Shown piece by piece: positions 25,030 to 34,505 of a stretch of 64,000 nucleotides of DNA. Under the pieces are notes generated by a model, which saw nothing but the letters and a program-made list of their open reading frames with translations, made no database searches and was not told the origin of the DNA. The stretch lies in NCBI RefSeq assembly GCF_003268635.1, contig NZ_CP029639.1:879501-943500 (forward strand), in the 5' to 3' direction. The first letter of the stretch is position 1. Every line of letters starts with the position of its first letter. The DNA comes from Paenibacillus sp. DCT19. GTDB lineage: Bacteria; Bacillota; Bacilli; Paenibacillales; Paenibacillaceae. The position numbers and the translations under genes are program-made.

Positions 25030-27324
25030 ATGAGTGGAGAAATTTCTATTATATTTGAGAACAATAAACGTGGAGGGATCGAACTTTCAGCAGAGCAGCA
25101 GTGTATAGTTGATAGTGTAATTGGTTCAGATAAGATAACAGTTGTTTCTGCCGGAGCCGGTTCTGGTAAGACGAGGGTGATGGTAGCTACTGTATTACAT
25201 TTGATAGATACTTTTCGAGGTGAAACATCTATAGATGATTTTGCCCTCATCACGTTTACTAATAAAGCTACTGATGAGATGCGTGAACGCCTTGAAGAAG
25301 GTGTTGAAAATTTGTTAAAGAAGTCGGAACTAGAGGGTAACGAACAAGAGCGTAAATTTTGGCTCGCACAGAAAGAAAGATTATCATCTACTTTTATTGG
25401 AACTATTCATGGTTTCTGTTCCATGATGCTTAAAACGTTTGGTTACCAGGAATACGTTCCGCACGAAACAGAAATTTTGATTGCCCGCAGACATTTTCTT
25501 GGAGCCTTAGATGATACAATGAACTATGCTTTAGAAAATGCAGAGATGTCAGTATTGTTTCAATCTAATAAAATACCTTGGGCTATACATGAAATGCGTT
25601 CAAAATTAGAAGAATGGTATGAACGGGTACGTGGAAATGGTAGGAAAATTGAAGATCTCTACAATGAAACAGTAAATCAACCAAATGATGATGGGAAAGA
25701 ATATCGTGTGGCAATTGCTGCCTTTTTAAATAATTTAGACAAGAGATATAAGAATATTAAAGAGTCTTTAGGCGGGGTTGATTCCAATGATTTACTTCAT
25801 AAGACTGCAACTATGATGCAGCAAAATGGAAGTACTATTGCCCCCCTTTTAGGGCGCAGATTCCAATACCTCTTTGTGGATGAATTTCAAGACACAGATC
25901 GCTTACAAAAAACAATAATTGATCAATTAATTCAAGAACTAAGACATGTCCTAGTTGTAGGAGATCGTAAACAGGCTATTTATGGGTTCCGCGGCGCAGA
26001 TGATTCAATTATTAAACAGATGGCTGAGGAAAATGGTGTGCCTATGTTGTCATTAAATGCTTCTCGTCGCCCAACAAAGCCGTTAAACGAGGCTCAATCA
26101 GCACTATTCGACAGTATGGGGGAACGATACAGTGTGATGAAAGATGTACTAGTTACCCCAAATGAAGCACATGTACCAAAGGATAGTATGGTTCCATTTC
26201 AGTATTATCATGTTTACAGTCGTAATAAAAACGAATGGGTGGAGGAATCCATAAAGCGAATTGAAATGTTTTTAAGTCAAGAGATAGATGTCCCTCGAAA
26301 GGGTCTGTGCAATGTGCAATATAAAGACATTTGCGTTCTATTTCGTTCGAATAATCAGATGCTTGATTATGAGCAACAATTCGCGAAACTTGCGCCAGAT
26401 ATTCCAGTTGTAACAGATATTAGCGGAGGTTTTTTTCAAAGAGATGAGATAGTAAATTGCTACTATATGTTGCAAGCAATGATGAAATATCGTGATGATG
26501 TTTCCTTAGACCTTGCATTAGGGACACCATTTTTACCTTTTAAGGCGCCGGTTCATATTTATCGCCAAACTGACTCAGTAACTCCTTTATGTGATTGGTT
26601 TGAGGGAACACCTGAATGTTTGGATTGGTATAAAGGAATAAAGGAATTCAGGAAACGGATTAAAATTGAACTTGTTCCGCAATTATTGATTCGTTTATAT
26701 GAATTCACAAAAATTAGAGAATATTATAAATCAAAAGGGAATGCTCAAGCTGTAGCAAATCTTGAGAAACTCGTGATGTGGTCAAGAGAACAGATGAATG
26801 CTGAAGCCTTGACGATGCAGCAGTTCTTAGAACGGTTCCAAAATGCATTTTTAACAGGGCTAGCAATGGATGATGCTGAAGTGGACGAAGAAAACCAACA
26901 AGTGAAAAATGCAGTAAGGTTTTCAACGGTTCATGCGGCAAAAGGCTTAGAATATCCTATAGTTATTATTCCTAATATCGAGAGACCTTTGTTAAATGAT
27001 GAACAGAAGCCCGAATTTTTTGATATTGATGAAGAGAATTGGGGATTGGATTTATGTCTTCGAGGAGAAAAGGGAATGTCATCTCGTTATCAAGAATGGA
27101 TTGAAAAATATAATCAAAATCATTTGGAGGAAGAAGCCCGAATATTTTATGTAGCTGTTACTCGGGCTCAACATGTAGTGTGCATGATCAGTGGCGGAGA
27201 CTATTTGAAGCAGAATAAAATGGGTTCGATTAAATGGTGGTCTTGGAAAGACGAAGTGTTATCGGCGTATAGTAAACTTACAGCATTAGGGTCAGAAAAG
27301 GTTTTACTCCCTAGTATTAAATAG
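25030..27324 (+). CDS. UvrD/AddA-like superfamily 1A helicase
   Basis: ATP-dependent DNA helicase of 764 residues. Motifs in order: SAGAGSGKTRVMV (Walker A, about residue 40), TFTNKATDEM (Ia), GTIHGFCSMM, YLFVDEFQDTD (Walker B, about 283), GDRKQAIYGFRGAD (III), STVHAAKGLEYPIVI (V) and EEARIFYVAVTRAQ (VI). It lacks the C-terminal nuclease domain of AddA. The ATG at 25030 has GGAGGAGG eight bases upstream, inside the end of the preceding gene, so the pair is coupled. With the AddB-like protein it probably forms a helicase(-nuclease) complex, a likely restriction or processing arm of the deazaguanine system. Confidence 0.9.
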   Translation: MSGEISIIFENNKRGGIELSAEQQCIVDSVIGSDKITVVSAGAGSGKTRVMVATVLHLIDTFRGETSIDDFALITFTNKATDEMRERLEEGVENLLKKSELEGNEQERKFWLAQKERLSSTFIGTIHGFCSMMLKTFGYQEYVPHETEILIARRHFLGALDDTMNYALENAEMSVLFQSNKIPWAIHEMRSKLEEWYERVRGNGRKIEDLYNETVNQPNDDGKEYRVAIAAFLNNLDKRYKNIKESLGGVDSNDLLHKTATMMQQNGSTIAPLLGRRFQYLFVDEFQDTDRLQKTIIDQLIQELRHVLVVGDRKQAIYGFRGADDSIIKQMAEENGVPMLSLNASRRPTKPLNEAQSALFDSMGERYSVMKDVLVTPNEAHVPKDSMVPFQYYHVYSRNKNEWVEESIKRIEMFLSQEIDVPRKGLCNVQYKDICVLFRSNNQMLDYEQQFAKLAPDIPVVTDISGGFFQRDEIVNCYYMLQAMMKYRDDVSLDLALGTPFLPFKAPVHIYRQTDSVTPLCDWFEGTPECLDWYKGIKEFRKRIKIELVPQLLIRLYEFTKIREYYKSKGNAQAVANLEKLVMWSREQMNAEALTMQQFLERFQNAFLTGLAMDDAEVDEENQQVKNAVRFSTVHAAKGLEYPIVIIPNIERPLLNDEQKPEFFDIDEENWGLDLCLRGEKGMSSRYQEWIEKYNQNHLEEEARIFYVAVTRAQHVVCMISGGDYLKQNKMGSIKWWSWKDEVLSAYSKLTALGSEKVLLPSIK

Positions 27325-27490
27325 AGTAAAGTGTTCAAATGCTAGTTTTTATATTGGCCGTGCGACAATTATAACCTTTTCCAATGGTAACTATATTCCT
27401 TTTGATCGTTTGTCCGGGTATAATCGAAGTCAACAAAAGGCTAAACAATCTGTTGAGTTGTTCTGCAGGACTTAAATATTTTATTCTATG

Positions 27491-27527
27491 ATGGCTACTA
27501 CAATATATAACTGTGGTAGTCATTTTT
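27491..27527 (+). terminator. Terminator after the helicase pair
   Basis: ATGGCTACTACA and TGTGGTAGTCAT form a 12-bp stem (two wobbles) around a 9-base loop, followed by TTTTT. An in-frame ATG of the next gene at 27513 lies inside this hairpin, which argues against that start. The rest of 27325-27490 holds nothing I recognise. Confidence 0.75.
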
Positions 27528-27605
27528 CACTTTATATTTTTTGTTTTAAAAGGTTACATATTCAAAAAAGAGCATAAAATTAACTTGAAAGAATGGTGGA
27601 AGGTT

Positions 27606-29366
27606 ATGCCGAAATATAATTTGGGGCAAAACGAAAGAACAAAATGTTTGCTAACGATGAATGAGCTGTGTAAAGAAATAGCAGATGAGAACGAAAATGA
27701 AAACATGGAATCAAATTCTGTAGAAGCAATAAGAAATAAGTTTAAGAATTCTGATCAAAGTGGAATTGTTGATAAATTAGAAAAATTGTTGTGTTTTCAT
27801 ATTGAAGAATTTACGGATAAATATAGTCGTCTGAAACTTTTGAAATACTTATATAATATAGAGAAAAGAGGAATTAGTAAATCGAAGAGTAAATTATACA
27901 ATAAAACGAGGGTTAGGATAATAGATATATTAAATAAACCTAGATTAGATAATATAAAAACAGATATAACGACTAAAAGTGCTTATGGTAGTATTACTGC
28001 AATGATGAAAAAAAATATTGCAATAGAACTTTCAGAAGATATCCAAAAATCAAAACAAGTCTATTTTGAGTACTTAAATTCGTACTGGGATCAAATAGTC
28101 ACAAAATTATTTGATTATGTTATAACTGATAGGGCATTATGTGATCCCACTACTGCATTGAAGGAATTAGAGAGAATTAGAGTCTTTCTAGAAGCCAGAG
28201 TGTTAAGTAGGCTTCCAAATGAAAATCTAAAACTTCCTTACAAAGAGTCCCTTTTTGAAATATTTTATAATATACTTTTGTCTCATGAAGTACTCTGTAA
28301 TGATGCAGATCGTGTAAATATTAATTATAAAATATCATTGGATGATCCACCAACAAAACAGTACTGTGAGATTTTTAAAAAACACGAAGATAAGTTTGTT
28401 GTAAAAAGTGATAAAATACCCGAAATACTTAAAAAGATTTGTATTAAGGGAGATATTGAAGATAGCGATATTGACATAATAAAAAAAATGCTGACAGGAA
28501 AAACGTTATTAGATACAGTTGATGTGAAAAACCTGAGATTTGCATTTAAATACGTTGAGACCCTACTAGGGTGGTTTGAAAATGTCAAGAAAGTTGATTT
28601 TACAGAGGGATACAATTTTTCTATTTTTACCACTGCAATACAAGAATTAATATCTGTTAATACAAACAAAGAAATATTTGTGAATGATTTTTACGGCAAT
28701 AAGTATACAGCAAAATCAATGATATCTGCATTGAAAAATGGAGAGGAAGTAGACGCGGTAATTAAGCAAGCTTGGATTACTAAATTAGAAAACAGATATG
28801 CAGCTAATTTAGGTGTTCTTGAACTTATTAAAGCAAAACGATTAGTTGAGAATGTTATTTTTGAAATAAAGAAAAAGCTGTTTATTTATAAAAATATGGA
28901 GGATTTAAAAGTTGCTAATGAAATGATTATTTATTTTATATCTAGAAGTTTAATAAGTAGAGATGTGGCTATGGGCATAGGTGGAGAATTTGGAGAACTT
29001 ATCAATAAAAGTTGCAGTGAGTATAGATTTATTATTTGTGATAGAGGAATTAATGTTTTAAATATGTTTCGAGAATTTTTACTTTATGAGAAGACTATGG
29101 AAGAAGTTGTTGATGATATTAGCGATATGATTCGCGATTTTGAGTCTGAACAAGACCACAATGATTACAGTTATATTGTTGCAAGAGAAATGGTTTACAC
29201 ATTCGGAATACAATTAAGTAATACTCATGAAAAAAGATTTCTTTTTAATTTTATTGTTAATCGAAAAGACAAGGTACTAGAGGGATTGAATTTTATGGAA
29301 GTGATCAGTGATGAAGAATCACAGAAAACAATAGAGATAGGTCTTGGAAAGTTCATGCTTGGTTGA
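27606..29366 (+). CDS. Unknown helical 586-residue protein
   Basis: I do not recognise the family. Starting at ATG 27606 (GGTGG seven bases upstream) the protein is almost wholly alpha-helical, lysine- and glutamate-rich and soluble. It has no Walker, nuclease or membrane motif. Blocks that may be conserved are LEKLLCFHIEEFTDKYSRL, LEARVLSRLPNENLKLPY and GIGGEFGELINK. An upstream in-frame ATG at 27513 would add a hydrophobic stretch, but it sits in the preceding terminator. The gene is strongly AT-rich like its neighbours and has its own terminator. It could be a helical-repeat scaffold or a helper of the defence locus. No function is assigned. Confidence 0.7.
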   Translation: MPKYNLGQNERTKCLLTMNELCKEIADENENENMESNSVEAIRNKFKNSDQSGIVDKLEKLLCFHIEEFTDKYSRLKLLKYLYNIEKRGISKSKSKLYNKTRVRIIDILNKPRLDNIKTDITTKSAYGSITAMMKKNIAIELSEDIQKSKQVYFEYLNSYWDQIVTKLFDYVITDRALCDPTTALKELERIRVFLEARVLSRLPNENLKLPYKESLFEIFYNILLSHEVLCNDADRVNINYKISLDDPPTKQYCEIFKKHEDKFVVKSDKIPEILKKICIKGDIEDSDIDIIKKMLTGKTLLDTVDVKNLRFAFKYVETLLGWFENVKKVDFTEGYNFSIFTTAIQELISVNTNKEIFVNDFYGNKYTAKSMISALKNGEEVDAVIKQAWITKLENRYAANLGVLELIKAKRLVENVIFEIKKKLFIYKNMEDLKVANEMIIYFISRSLISRDVAMGIGGEFGELINKSCSEYRFIICDRGINVLNMFREFLLYEKTMEEVVDDISDMIRDFESEQDHNDYSYIVAREMVYTFGIQLSNTHEKRFLFNFIVNRKDKVLEGLNFMEVISDEESQKTIEIGLGKFMLG

Positions 29367-29377
29367 AGTTTTGGAAG

Positions 29378-29412
29378 GACTCTCAGAAGTCAAATGAGAG
29401 CTCTTTTTTTTT
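29378..29412 (+). terminator. Terminator after the 586-residue gene
   Basis: CTCTCA pairs with TGAGAG, extended by a few further pairs, and is followed by ten or more T. Confidence 0.7.
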
Positions 29413-29506
29413 TATACGTGTTACTTACATACGATTAGCCACTCAAATGATATTTTAATACTACGCCTGCTAATCAAACTATAAAAACGAGAGCGAGGAA
29501 GTAATA

Positions 29507-29761
29507 ATGGGAAAATTAAAACGAAACAAAGAAATAATAGCACAGGTTAATCAAAGACTGAAGGATTTTCAAATTGATGATCAGTTGTTGTTTGAACCTA
29601 TTGAGAATACTTTCAAAAGCCGACCGAAGTATGGAGTATATAAGGATGGAACAAGGAGATTTTCTGCTTTTTTATGGCAACTAAATACGCTAGATAGAAG
29701 TGTTTTAGCTGTTGAAATTGACTCAATAATCAATAAAGCGAGAAAACACTTCAAGATATAA
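29507..29761 (+). CDS. Small basic protein of unknown function
   Basis: This 84-residue, lysine/arginine-rich protein begins MGKLKRNKEIIAQVNQRL and contains FLWQLNTLDRSVLAVEID. It has GAGGAAG seven bases before the ATG, so translation is plausible. No family is recognised. The size and charge suggest a nucleic-acid-binding or regulatory protein. It stands alone between terminators. Confidence 0.6.
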   Translation: MGKLKRNKEIIAQVNQRLKDFQIDDQLLFEPIENTFKSRPKYGVYKDGTRRFSAFLWQLNTLDRSVLAVEIDSIINKARKHFKI

Positions 29762-29931
29762 ATAATGACCTATAAATTGTCACAAATAATACTGATTTTC
29801 TGATTACAGGCTGAAGAGAGTTATAATAAATATTATGTCTTTCTATGTCAACTGAATAAATAGTCGTGGATTAGTACTTGATAAGTAAGTATCTCTATTG
29901 TATTCAACGTTCATATTAGTTGTATAAAGAG

Positions 29932-29962
29932 AGAGAAGACCGGAAAATTCGGTCTTCCTTTC
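29932..29962 (+). terminator. Terminator-like hairpin in the 29762-30231 gap
   Basis: GAAGACCG and CGGTCTTC form an 8-bp stem with a GAAAATT loop, followed by a weak T-rich tail (CTTTCTG). The remainder of the gap is AT-rich and shows no gene. Confidence 0.55.
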
Positions 29963-30231
29963 TGTTATATATTGATATAGCAGACTTTGTATTTGTAAGA
30001 AGGACCGTGGACACTAATACATGCATTGTTATTTACGAAATATATGTATCTTAATTATAATTAAATTGTTAGTAATTTTGGGACAAAGAAGGTTTATAGT
30101 AACTTTTTTAAGTCAGTGATTCACGTATCTTGTAACATCGAAAATTTGTATAATATATTAAAAGAGTTTTAAAAGGAACTAAAATGAATCCCTCAATAAT
30201 CTTAAAATATTAAGAAGAAGGAAAGGTAACT

Positions 30232-31713
30232 ATGAAAGCCATAAGCCTAAGCTCATATGCTGATGCATACAAGTCATTAAAAGAAGATCAGTTTAACAGA
30301 TACCTTAACTATTTTGGAATTACTGTTAAGAAACAAGAAAGCATTGATATTCAAGACATGATTTTGGAAATTCTTGATTGCGATATTCGAACTGTTCAAA
30401 TGAGCGAATTCTATATTGGCTACACCATTCCCCAAATTTCCAAAGAGTTTGATCTCTTGCGGTTTGGGACTAACTTCACGCTTAACATTGAAGTGAAAAA
30501 CAACAGCCAACCGAATCGGGTTCAGAAGCAACTATCTCAAAACAAATACTACTTACGTGCCTTAGGTTATGAAGTGAAATCATTTGCATATATTGCAAAG
30601 ACGAATGAGTTTTATAGATTAGATGATTCTGAAAATCTCATAAAGTCTACTATAGATGACTTGGTTGATATCATCAAAAATCAAAAGTCAAAAGTCATAA
30701 CTGAGATAGATGCACTATTCAAGCCAAGTGAATATCTTGTTTCCCCACTTAACTCGACGGCGAAATTTATTGGTGGAAATTACTTTCTCAACGGTAACCA
30801 ACTAACCGTTAGGGATGAAATCATCAAGATAATTAATCAAAATAAATTACCGTTTGTTGCGATTGAAGGGAAACCTGGTACAGGCAAATCACTCTTGACT
30901 TATGACATAGCTAAATATTACATAGAATCTGGATGGAACGTTGCCATTTTTCATTGTGGAATGTTATCAGAAGGACATGAGGTACTTAGTAGAAAAAATG
31001 GATGGAATATATTCGCTGCAAAGGAGATAGATGCTGCAATAGCGAGTCAGAACTTCGACTTGATAGTTGTTGACGAAACCCAACGTATATATTCCAACCA
31101 ATTAAAAAACATCATCAATACTGTCACAACCAATAAAATTAACTGTATTTTTGCGTATGACCGAGAGCAGATTTTCACTTCAGATGAAATGCATCGGGAT
31201 ACAGCAGGAGTTATTGAGCAATTAAATCATAAGAAATATAAACTTACTGATAAGATAAGAACTAACAAGGAAGTTGCATCATTTATCAGTAATTTATTTA
31301 ATAAGAGAAATGTTAGTCCTGGTATTGATTATAAAAATATACATCTATGTTACTTTGATTCTGCCTATGCTTTAAAAGATTACTTAAAACAGTTAAGAAA
31401 GAATGATTGGGAGGTAATTAATTATACTTCTTCAAATAGGTATGTTCTTTCGTATGATAAATATCAGGTTGGACAACAAAATGCACATAAAGTAATTGGG
31501 CAAGAGTTCGATCGTGTAGCAGCCGTTATAAATCAGCATTTTAGCTATAACAGCGAAGGGAGATTGATTTCAAGTCGTGAAAATGGTGCACCAAAATACC
31601 GTTTAGATAAAATGCTATACCAAATGCTTACTCGAGCAAGACAGGAGATAACGATCATAATATATAAAAACCCTGTAATGCTGGAAGCATGTTTACAAAT
31701 TTTAAATAGATGA
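30232..31713 (+). CDS. PD-(D/E)xK-like domain fused to a DUF2075 ATPase
   Basis: This 493-residue protein has two parts. The N-terminal about 150 residues contain FDLLRFGTNFTLNIEVKNN (Glu84-x-Lys86 at about 83-88), which fits the core of a restriction-endonuclease-like fold, followed by YYLRALGYEVK. The C-terminal part is a DUF2075/SF1-type ATPase: EGKPGTGKSLLTYDIA (about 211), DLIVVDETQRIY (about 278), DKIRTNKEVASFI, and GQEFDRVAAVI and MLYQMLTRARQEITIII at the end. Such nuclease-ATPase fusions occur in phage-defence islands. The ATG has GGAAAGG seven bases upstream. The gene is monocistronic with a terminator directly after it. A DNA or RNA cleavage role is inferred. Confidence 0.8.
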   Translation: MKAISLSSYADAYKSLKEDQFNRYLNYFGITVKKQESIDIQDMILEILDCDIRTVQMSEFYIGYTIPQISKEFDLLRFGTNFTLNIEVKNNSQPNRVQKQLSQNKYYLRALGYEVKSFAYIAKTNEFYRLDDSENLIKSTIDDLVDIIKNQKSKVITEIDALFKPSEYLVSPLNSTAKFIGGNYFLNGNQLTVRDEIIKIINQNKLPFVAIEGKPGTGKSLLTYDIAKYYIESGWNVAIFHCGMLSEGHEVLSRKNGWNIFAAKEIDAAIASQNFDLIVVDETQRIYSNQLKNIINTVTTNKINCIFAYDREQIFTSDEMHRDTAGVIEQLNHKKYKLTDKIRTNKEVASFISNLFNKRNVSPGIDYKNIHLCYFDSAYALKDYLKQLRKNDWEVINYTSSNRYVLSYDKYQVGQQNAHKVIGQEFDRVAAVINQHFSYNSEGRLISSRENGAPKYRLDKMLYQMLTRARQEITIIIYKNPVMLEACLQILNR

Positions 31714-31719
31714 ACCTTT

Positions 31720-31743
31720 AAGCCCCTTTAGGGGCTCTTTTAA
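31720..31743 (+). terminator. Terminator of the DUF2075 gene
   Basis: AAGCCCC and GGGGCT(C) flank a TTTA loop, followed by TTTT. From here to 32085 I see no gene. Confidence 0.8.
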
Positions 31744-32085
31744 TTATATGTTCTATTTTAATTTTCTGGCTGTAAGTATTCACTCTAATGTGTGGAGTGT
31801 GAATAATATTTTTTAGCAAATTAAAAAGTATTTAAAGGGTCCGAATTAGTATGAAAAATGAATTGATCTATAAGAAGACAATAATTATCTTCTAAACAGT
31901 TCATTGACAAATAAATACTTAACTTTTCCAGTACGTTGACCGTGTGTCCTAATTGGAAAGCCGTGCTATATGTACGCCTAGACGATATATGTTTATTTTC
32001 TTAATGGACATATAATAAGAGCGATTTTGACATGTCGCAAATAAATGATGGTTCCATTTAAGGCGATGATCCATACGGAGGAATA

Positions 32086-32163
32086 ATGATACTTCTGTCC
32101 AGCCACAGCTTATCGCAATGGGGGCAGCTCGCAGAGAACCTGGGAGAGGTTAGATACCTATGA
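32086..32163 (+). CDS. Possible 25-residue peptide in the recombinase leader region
   Basis: ATG 32086 is preceded by CGGAGGA at ideal spacing and opens a 25-codon frame (MILLSSHSLSQWGQLAENLG...). The region ends with the hairpin at 32219. It may be a tiny gene, the decayed end of a larger element gene, or part of an untranslated RNA. Support is the ribosome site only. Confidence 0.25.
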   Translation: MILLSSHSLSQWGQLAENLGEVRYL

Positions 32164-32218
32164 GAATGACTAACCATCGTTCGCTGGATAAGTGAATTGT
32201 CAAACCAAAACAGAGGAG

Positions 32219-32243
32219 AAGGGGCATTCGCATGCCCCTTTCA
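32219..32243 (+). terminator. Terminator upstream of the recombinase operon
   Basis: AAGGGGCAT and ATGCCCCTT form a perfect 9-bp stem on a TCGC tetraloop, followed by a short T stretch. Confidence 0.7.
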
Positions 32244-32328
32244 TTAAACTTGTAGCAAACTATGTGTTTATCGTGAACAAAACCCTTTAATAATGATTTT
32301 CTTAATCTGCTTTATTGGGAGGTATTGT

Positions 32329-32475
32329 ATGAAGCACAATCTGATCCGATACAGCATGCAAATTGCTATGCTCAAGCAGTTATTATCCATATCTCTAATT
32401 ACCGAACAGGAGTTTCGTGCACTCAAAAGCAAAATCATGAAGGACTACGGTGTGATTTCTGACCTGACAACCTGA
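32329..32475 (+). CDS. Small SHOCT-like protein upstream of the recombinase
   Basis: This 48-residue protein (MKHNLIRYSMQIAMLKQLL, ISLITEQEFRALKSKIMKDYGV) has the short helical pattern of the SHOCT-domain proteins that often precede large serine recombinases in Gram-positive integrative elements. GGGAGG is spaced five bases from the ATG at 32329. An in-frame ATG at 32293 lacks a ribosome site. It lies 74 bases upstream of the recombinase in the same orientation. Its function is unknown. The pairing supports reading this end as an integrative-element terminus. Confidence 0.6.
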   Translation: MKHNLIRYSMQIAMLKQLLSISLITEQEFRALKSKIMKDYGVISDLTT

Positions 32476-32549
32476 TTCGCACAATTGTTGATTACACCCA
32501 GTCTTATTATACTAATTCCGAGATAATAAGCGCTGAGGGAGGAATAACA

Positions 32550-34312
32550 ATGGCATATGAAGTAGAAGTGATTAAGGCCAGCCGAAAAATATCTGACCGA
32601 AAGGCTGGGGGAGCTTCCGATATTTTAAGAGTAGCTCCATATGCAAGAGTAAGTACAGATACTGAGGAGCAGCTAAGCAGTTATAAATCACAGGTTGCCT
32701 ATTACACTGAGCTTGTGAACAAACGAGGGGATTGGCAGCTTGTTGATATTTATGCAGATGAAGCAGTCACGGGGACACAGGTCAACAAGCGTGAGAACTT
32801 CCAGCGAATGATTGATGATTGCATGAATGGAAAAATTGATATGGTCATTACCAAATCAATTTCCCGATTCGCTAGAAATACGCTAGATACACTCAAATAT
32901 GTGCGAATGCTCAAGGAGCAGAATGTAGCTGTTTTTTTTGAGGATGAGAATATCAATACGATGACGATGGATGGCGAATTGTTATTAGTTATTTTAAGCT
33001 CAGTGGCACAGCAAGAGGTTGAAAATATATCCTCAAACGTTAAAAAGGGTTTGAAGATGAAAATGAAGCGTGGTGAGCTTGTTGGATTCCAAAGCTGCCT
33101 GGGTTATGATTATGATGTTCAAACGAAGAAAATATCTGTAAATGAGAAGGAATCGGAAATCGTTCGTTATATATTTGAGCGTTACATAGCTGGCTATGGC
33201 GCTCATATGATTGCTAAGGAATTAACTGCCGCGGGTCATAAAACACGGGCAGGTCGAAGTGTTTGGCAGGATGGTGCGATTCTTGGCATTGTTAAAAATG
33301 AAAAATATAAAGGTGATTTGCTTCAAGGAAAGACCTTTACAGTTGATCCGATTTCAAAAAGAAGGCTGGAGAATTACGGCGAGGAAGACCAATTTTATAT
33401 AAGAAACCACCACGAGGCAATAGTCAGTGAAGAGATTTTTGAAAAGGCTCAGGCTATCCTGCATCGAAGAGGAGCAAGATTAAGAGGTGTTGAAAAGGGA
33501 AAACGTAATAAATATAGCCGACAGTTTGCTTTTAGCAGTAGGAATGCGCGTTTTGTGGGAGTAACTTATCCAGGCGAAACTGGCATAGTGGAACGAACCA
33601 TACAAAGGTAATCTGGCAATGCGTGACCTCAACGAAAAAGGGCAGGAAGTATTGTACTCATAGCAAGGCTCTATTTGAAAATGTAATCGAAGGTGCTTTT
33701 CTTGAATCTTATCGGAGATTGTGCAGTAATCATACAGATGTATTAGATGAGCTGGTGGGAAATATGGAAACTGATCTTAATAATCAGAACCATATTCGAC
33801 AACTAAATAAAGTGAAAAATGAAATCAAGCTATTGGAGCAAAAGCGCTGTAAGCTTATTGACCTTTGCTTGGATGAAAAAATAGATAGAGCTACGTATGA
33901 GAGGCGGTATGGGGAAATGGAGGTCCAACTCAATAAGCTTTTAGCTGAGCAGACTCAGCTAGAGAGAGGCTCGCGGCAGGAAATTGATTTGGAAAAGAGA
34001 TTGGAGCATTTGAGAAAGGTGCTGCAAAAGCATGAAGTGCTTTCTGCCTTTGATCGTAATGTTTTCGAAAGCATTGTTGAGAAGGTTATTGTAGGAGATC
34101 TTGCTGATCCTACACAGCCAGAACCACACAAGCTGAGGTTCATTTATAAAACGGGCTTCACAAATACCGTCGAAAGTAAGATGTTCAAGCAAAAAAAATC
34201 CTGCGTAAATGAAAGGGGGGAATCGCCTTCCCTTGCTGTAAACGACACATGTGGAGTCGGTGGCTTTGTTAGAATGGAAGGGGCAGGATTAGTTCCGTTA
34301 CGTCCCTTTTAA
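32550..34312 (+). pseudogene. Large serine recombinase, frameshifted
   Basis: Site-specific recombinase of the large serine (resolvase/invertase) family. The first frame (32550-33611) has the catalytic-serine motif YARVSTDTEEQLSSY, DEAVTGT, ITKSISRFARNTLDTL and the recombinase DNA-binding domain. At about 33537-33542 the frame changes. From GAA at 33542 the second frame reads ECAFCGSNLSRRNWHSG and WQCVTSTKKGRKYC, the zinc ribbon, then a coiled coil (LNKVKNEIKLLEQKRCKL) and the C-terminal segment to 34312. A small deletion after FAFSS explains this, and at least a few bases seem missing. The last residues run over an antisense recombinase remnant. The enzyme would have mobilised the element carrying the island and is probably dead now. 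Confidence 0.85.
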
Positions 34313-34505
34313 CTTCGATTTTATGAATAAGTCTTTGAAGTACCTGCTTCACGACTTGTTTATCGTTAACGTCAATTTCGGTGAAGCGAGGTATTTGTTT
34401 TCTAAAGGCACGGAGTTGTTCTTCCGTGTCTTTTTTTTGCTTAAAGAAGGTTTTTAATCTCCGCCTTATTTATCTTCTCCAATACGTCTAAGTACTCAAC
34501 CATTA
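34269..34505 (-). pseudogene. Remnant of a second recombinase C-terminus, antisense
   Basis: On the minus strand the sequence reads MVEYLDVLEKINKAEIKNLL, then, after a frame change, TEEQLRAFRKQIPRFTEID, NDKQVVKQVLQRLIHKIEV and a stop at 34269. The last part has the form of the C-terminal segment of large serine recombinases (VLQRLIHKIEV). No catalytic domain is present. It overlaps the last bases of the plus-strand recombinase and suggests two elements inserted at or near the same place. Confidence 0.45.
34407..34438 (+). terminator. Hairpin with T tract downstream of the recombinase
   Basis: GGCACGGA and TCCGTGTC form an 8-bp stem (one wobble) with an 8-base loop, followed by eight T. It could end recombinase transcription, although it lies within the antisense remnant. 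Confidence 0.6.

Noticed and set aside
27513..27605. N-terminal hydrophobic extension of the 586-residue protein
   Set aside because: The upstream ATG lies inside the preceding terminator hairpin, and the ATG at 27606 has a ribosome site.
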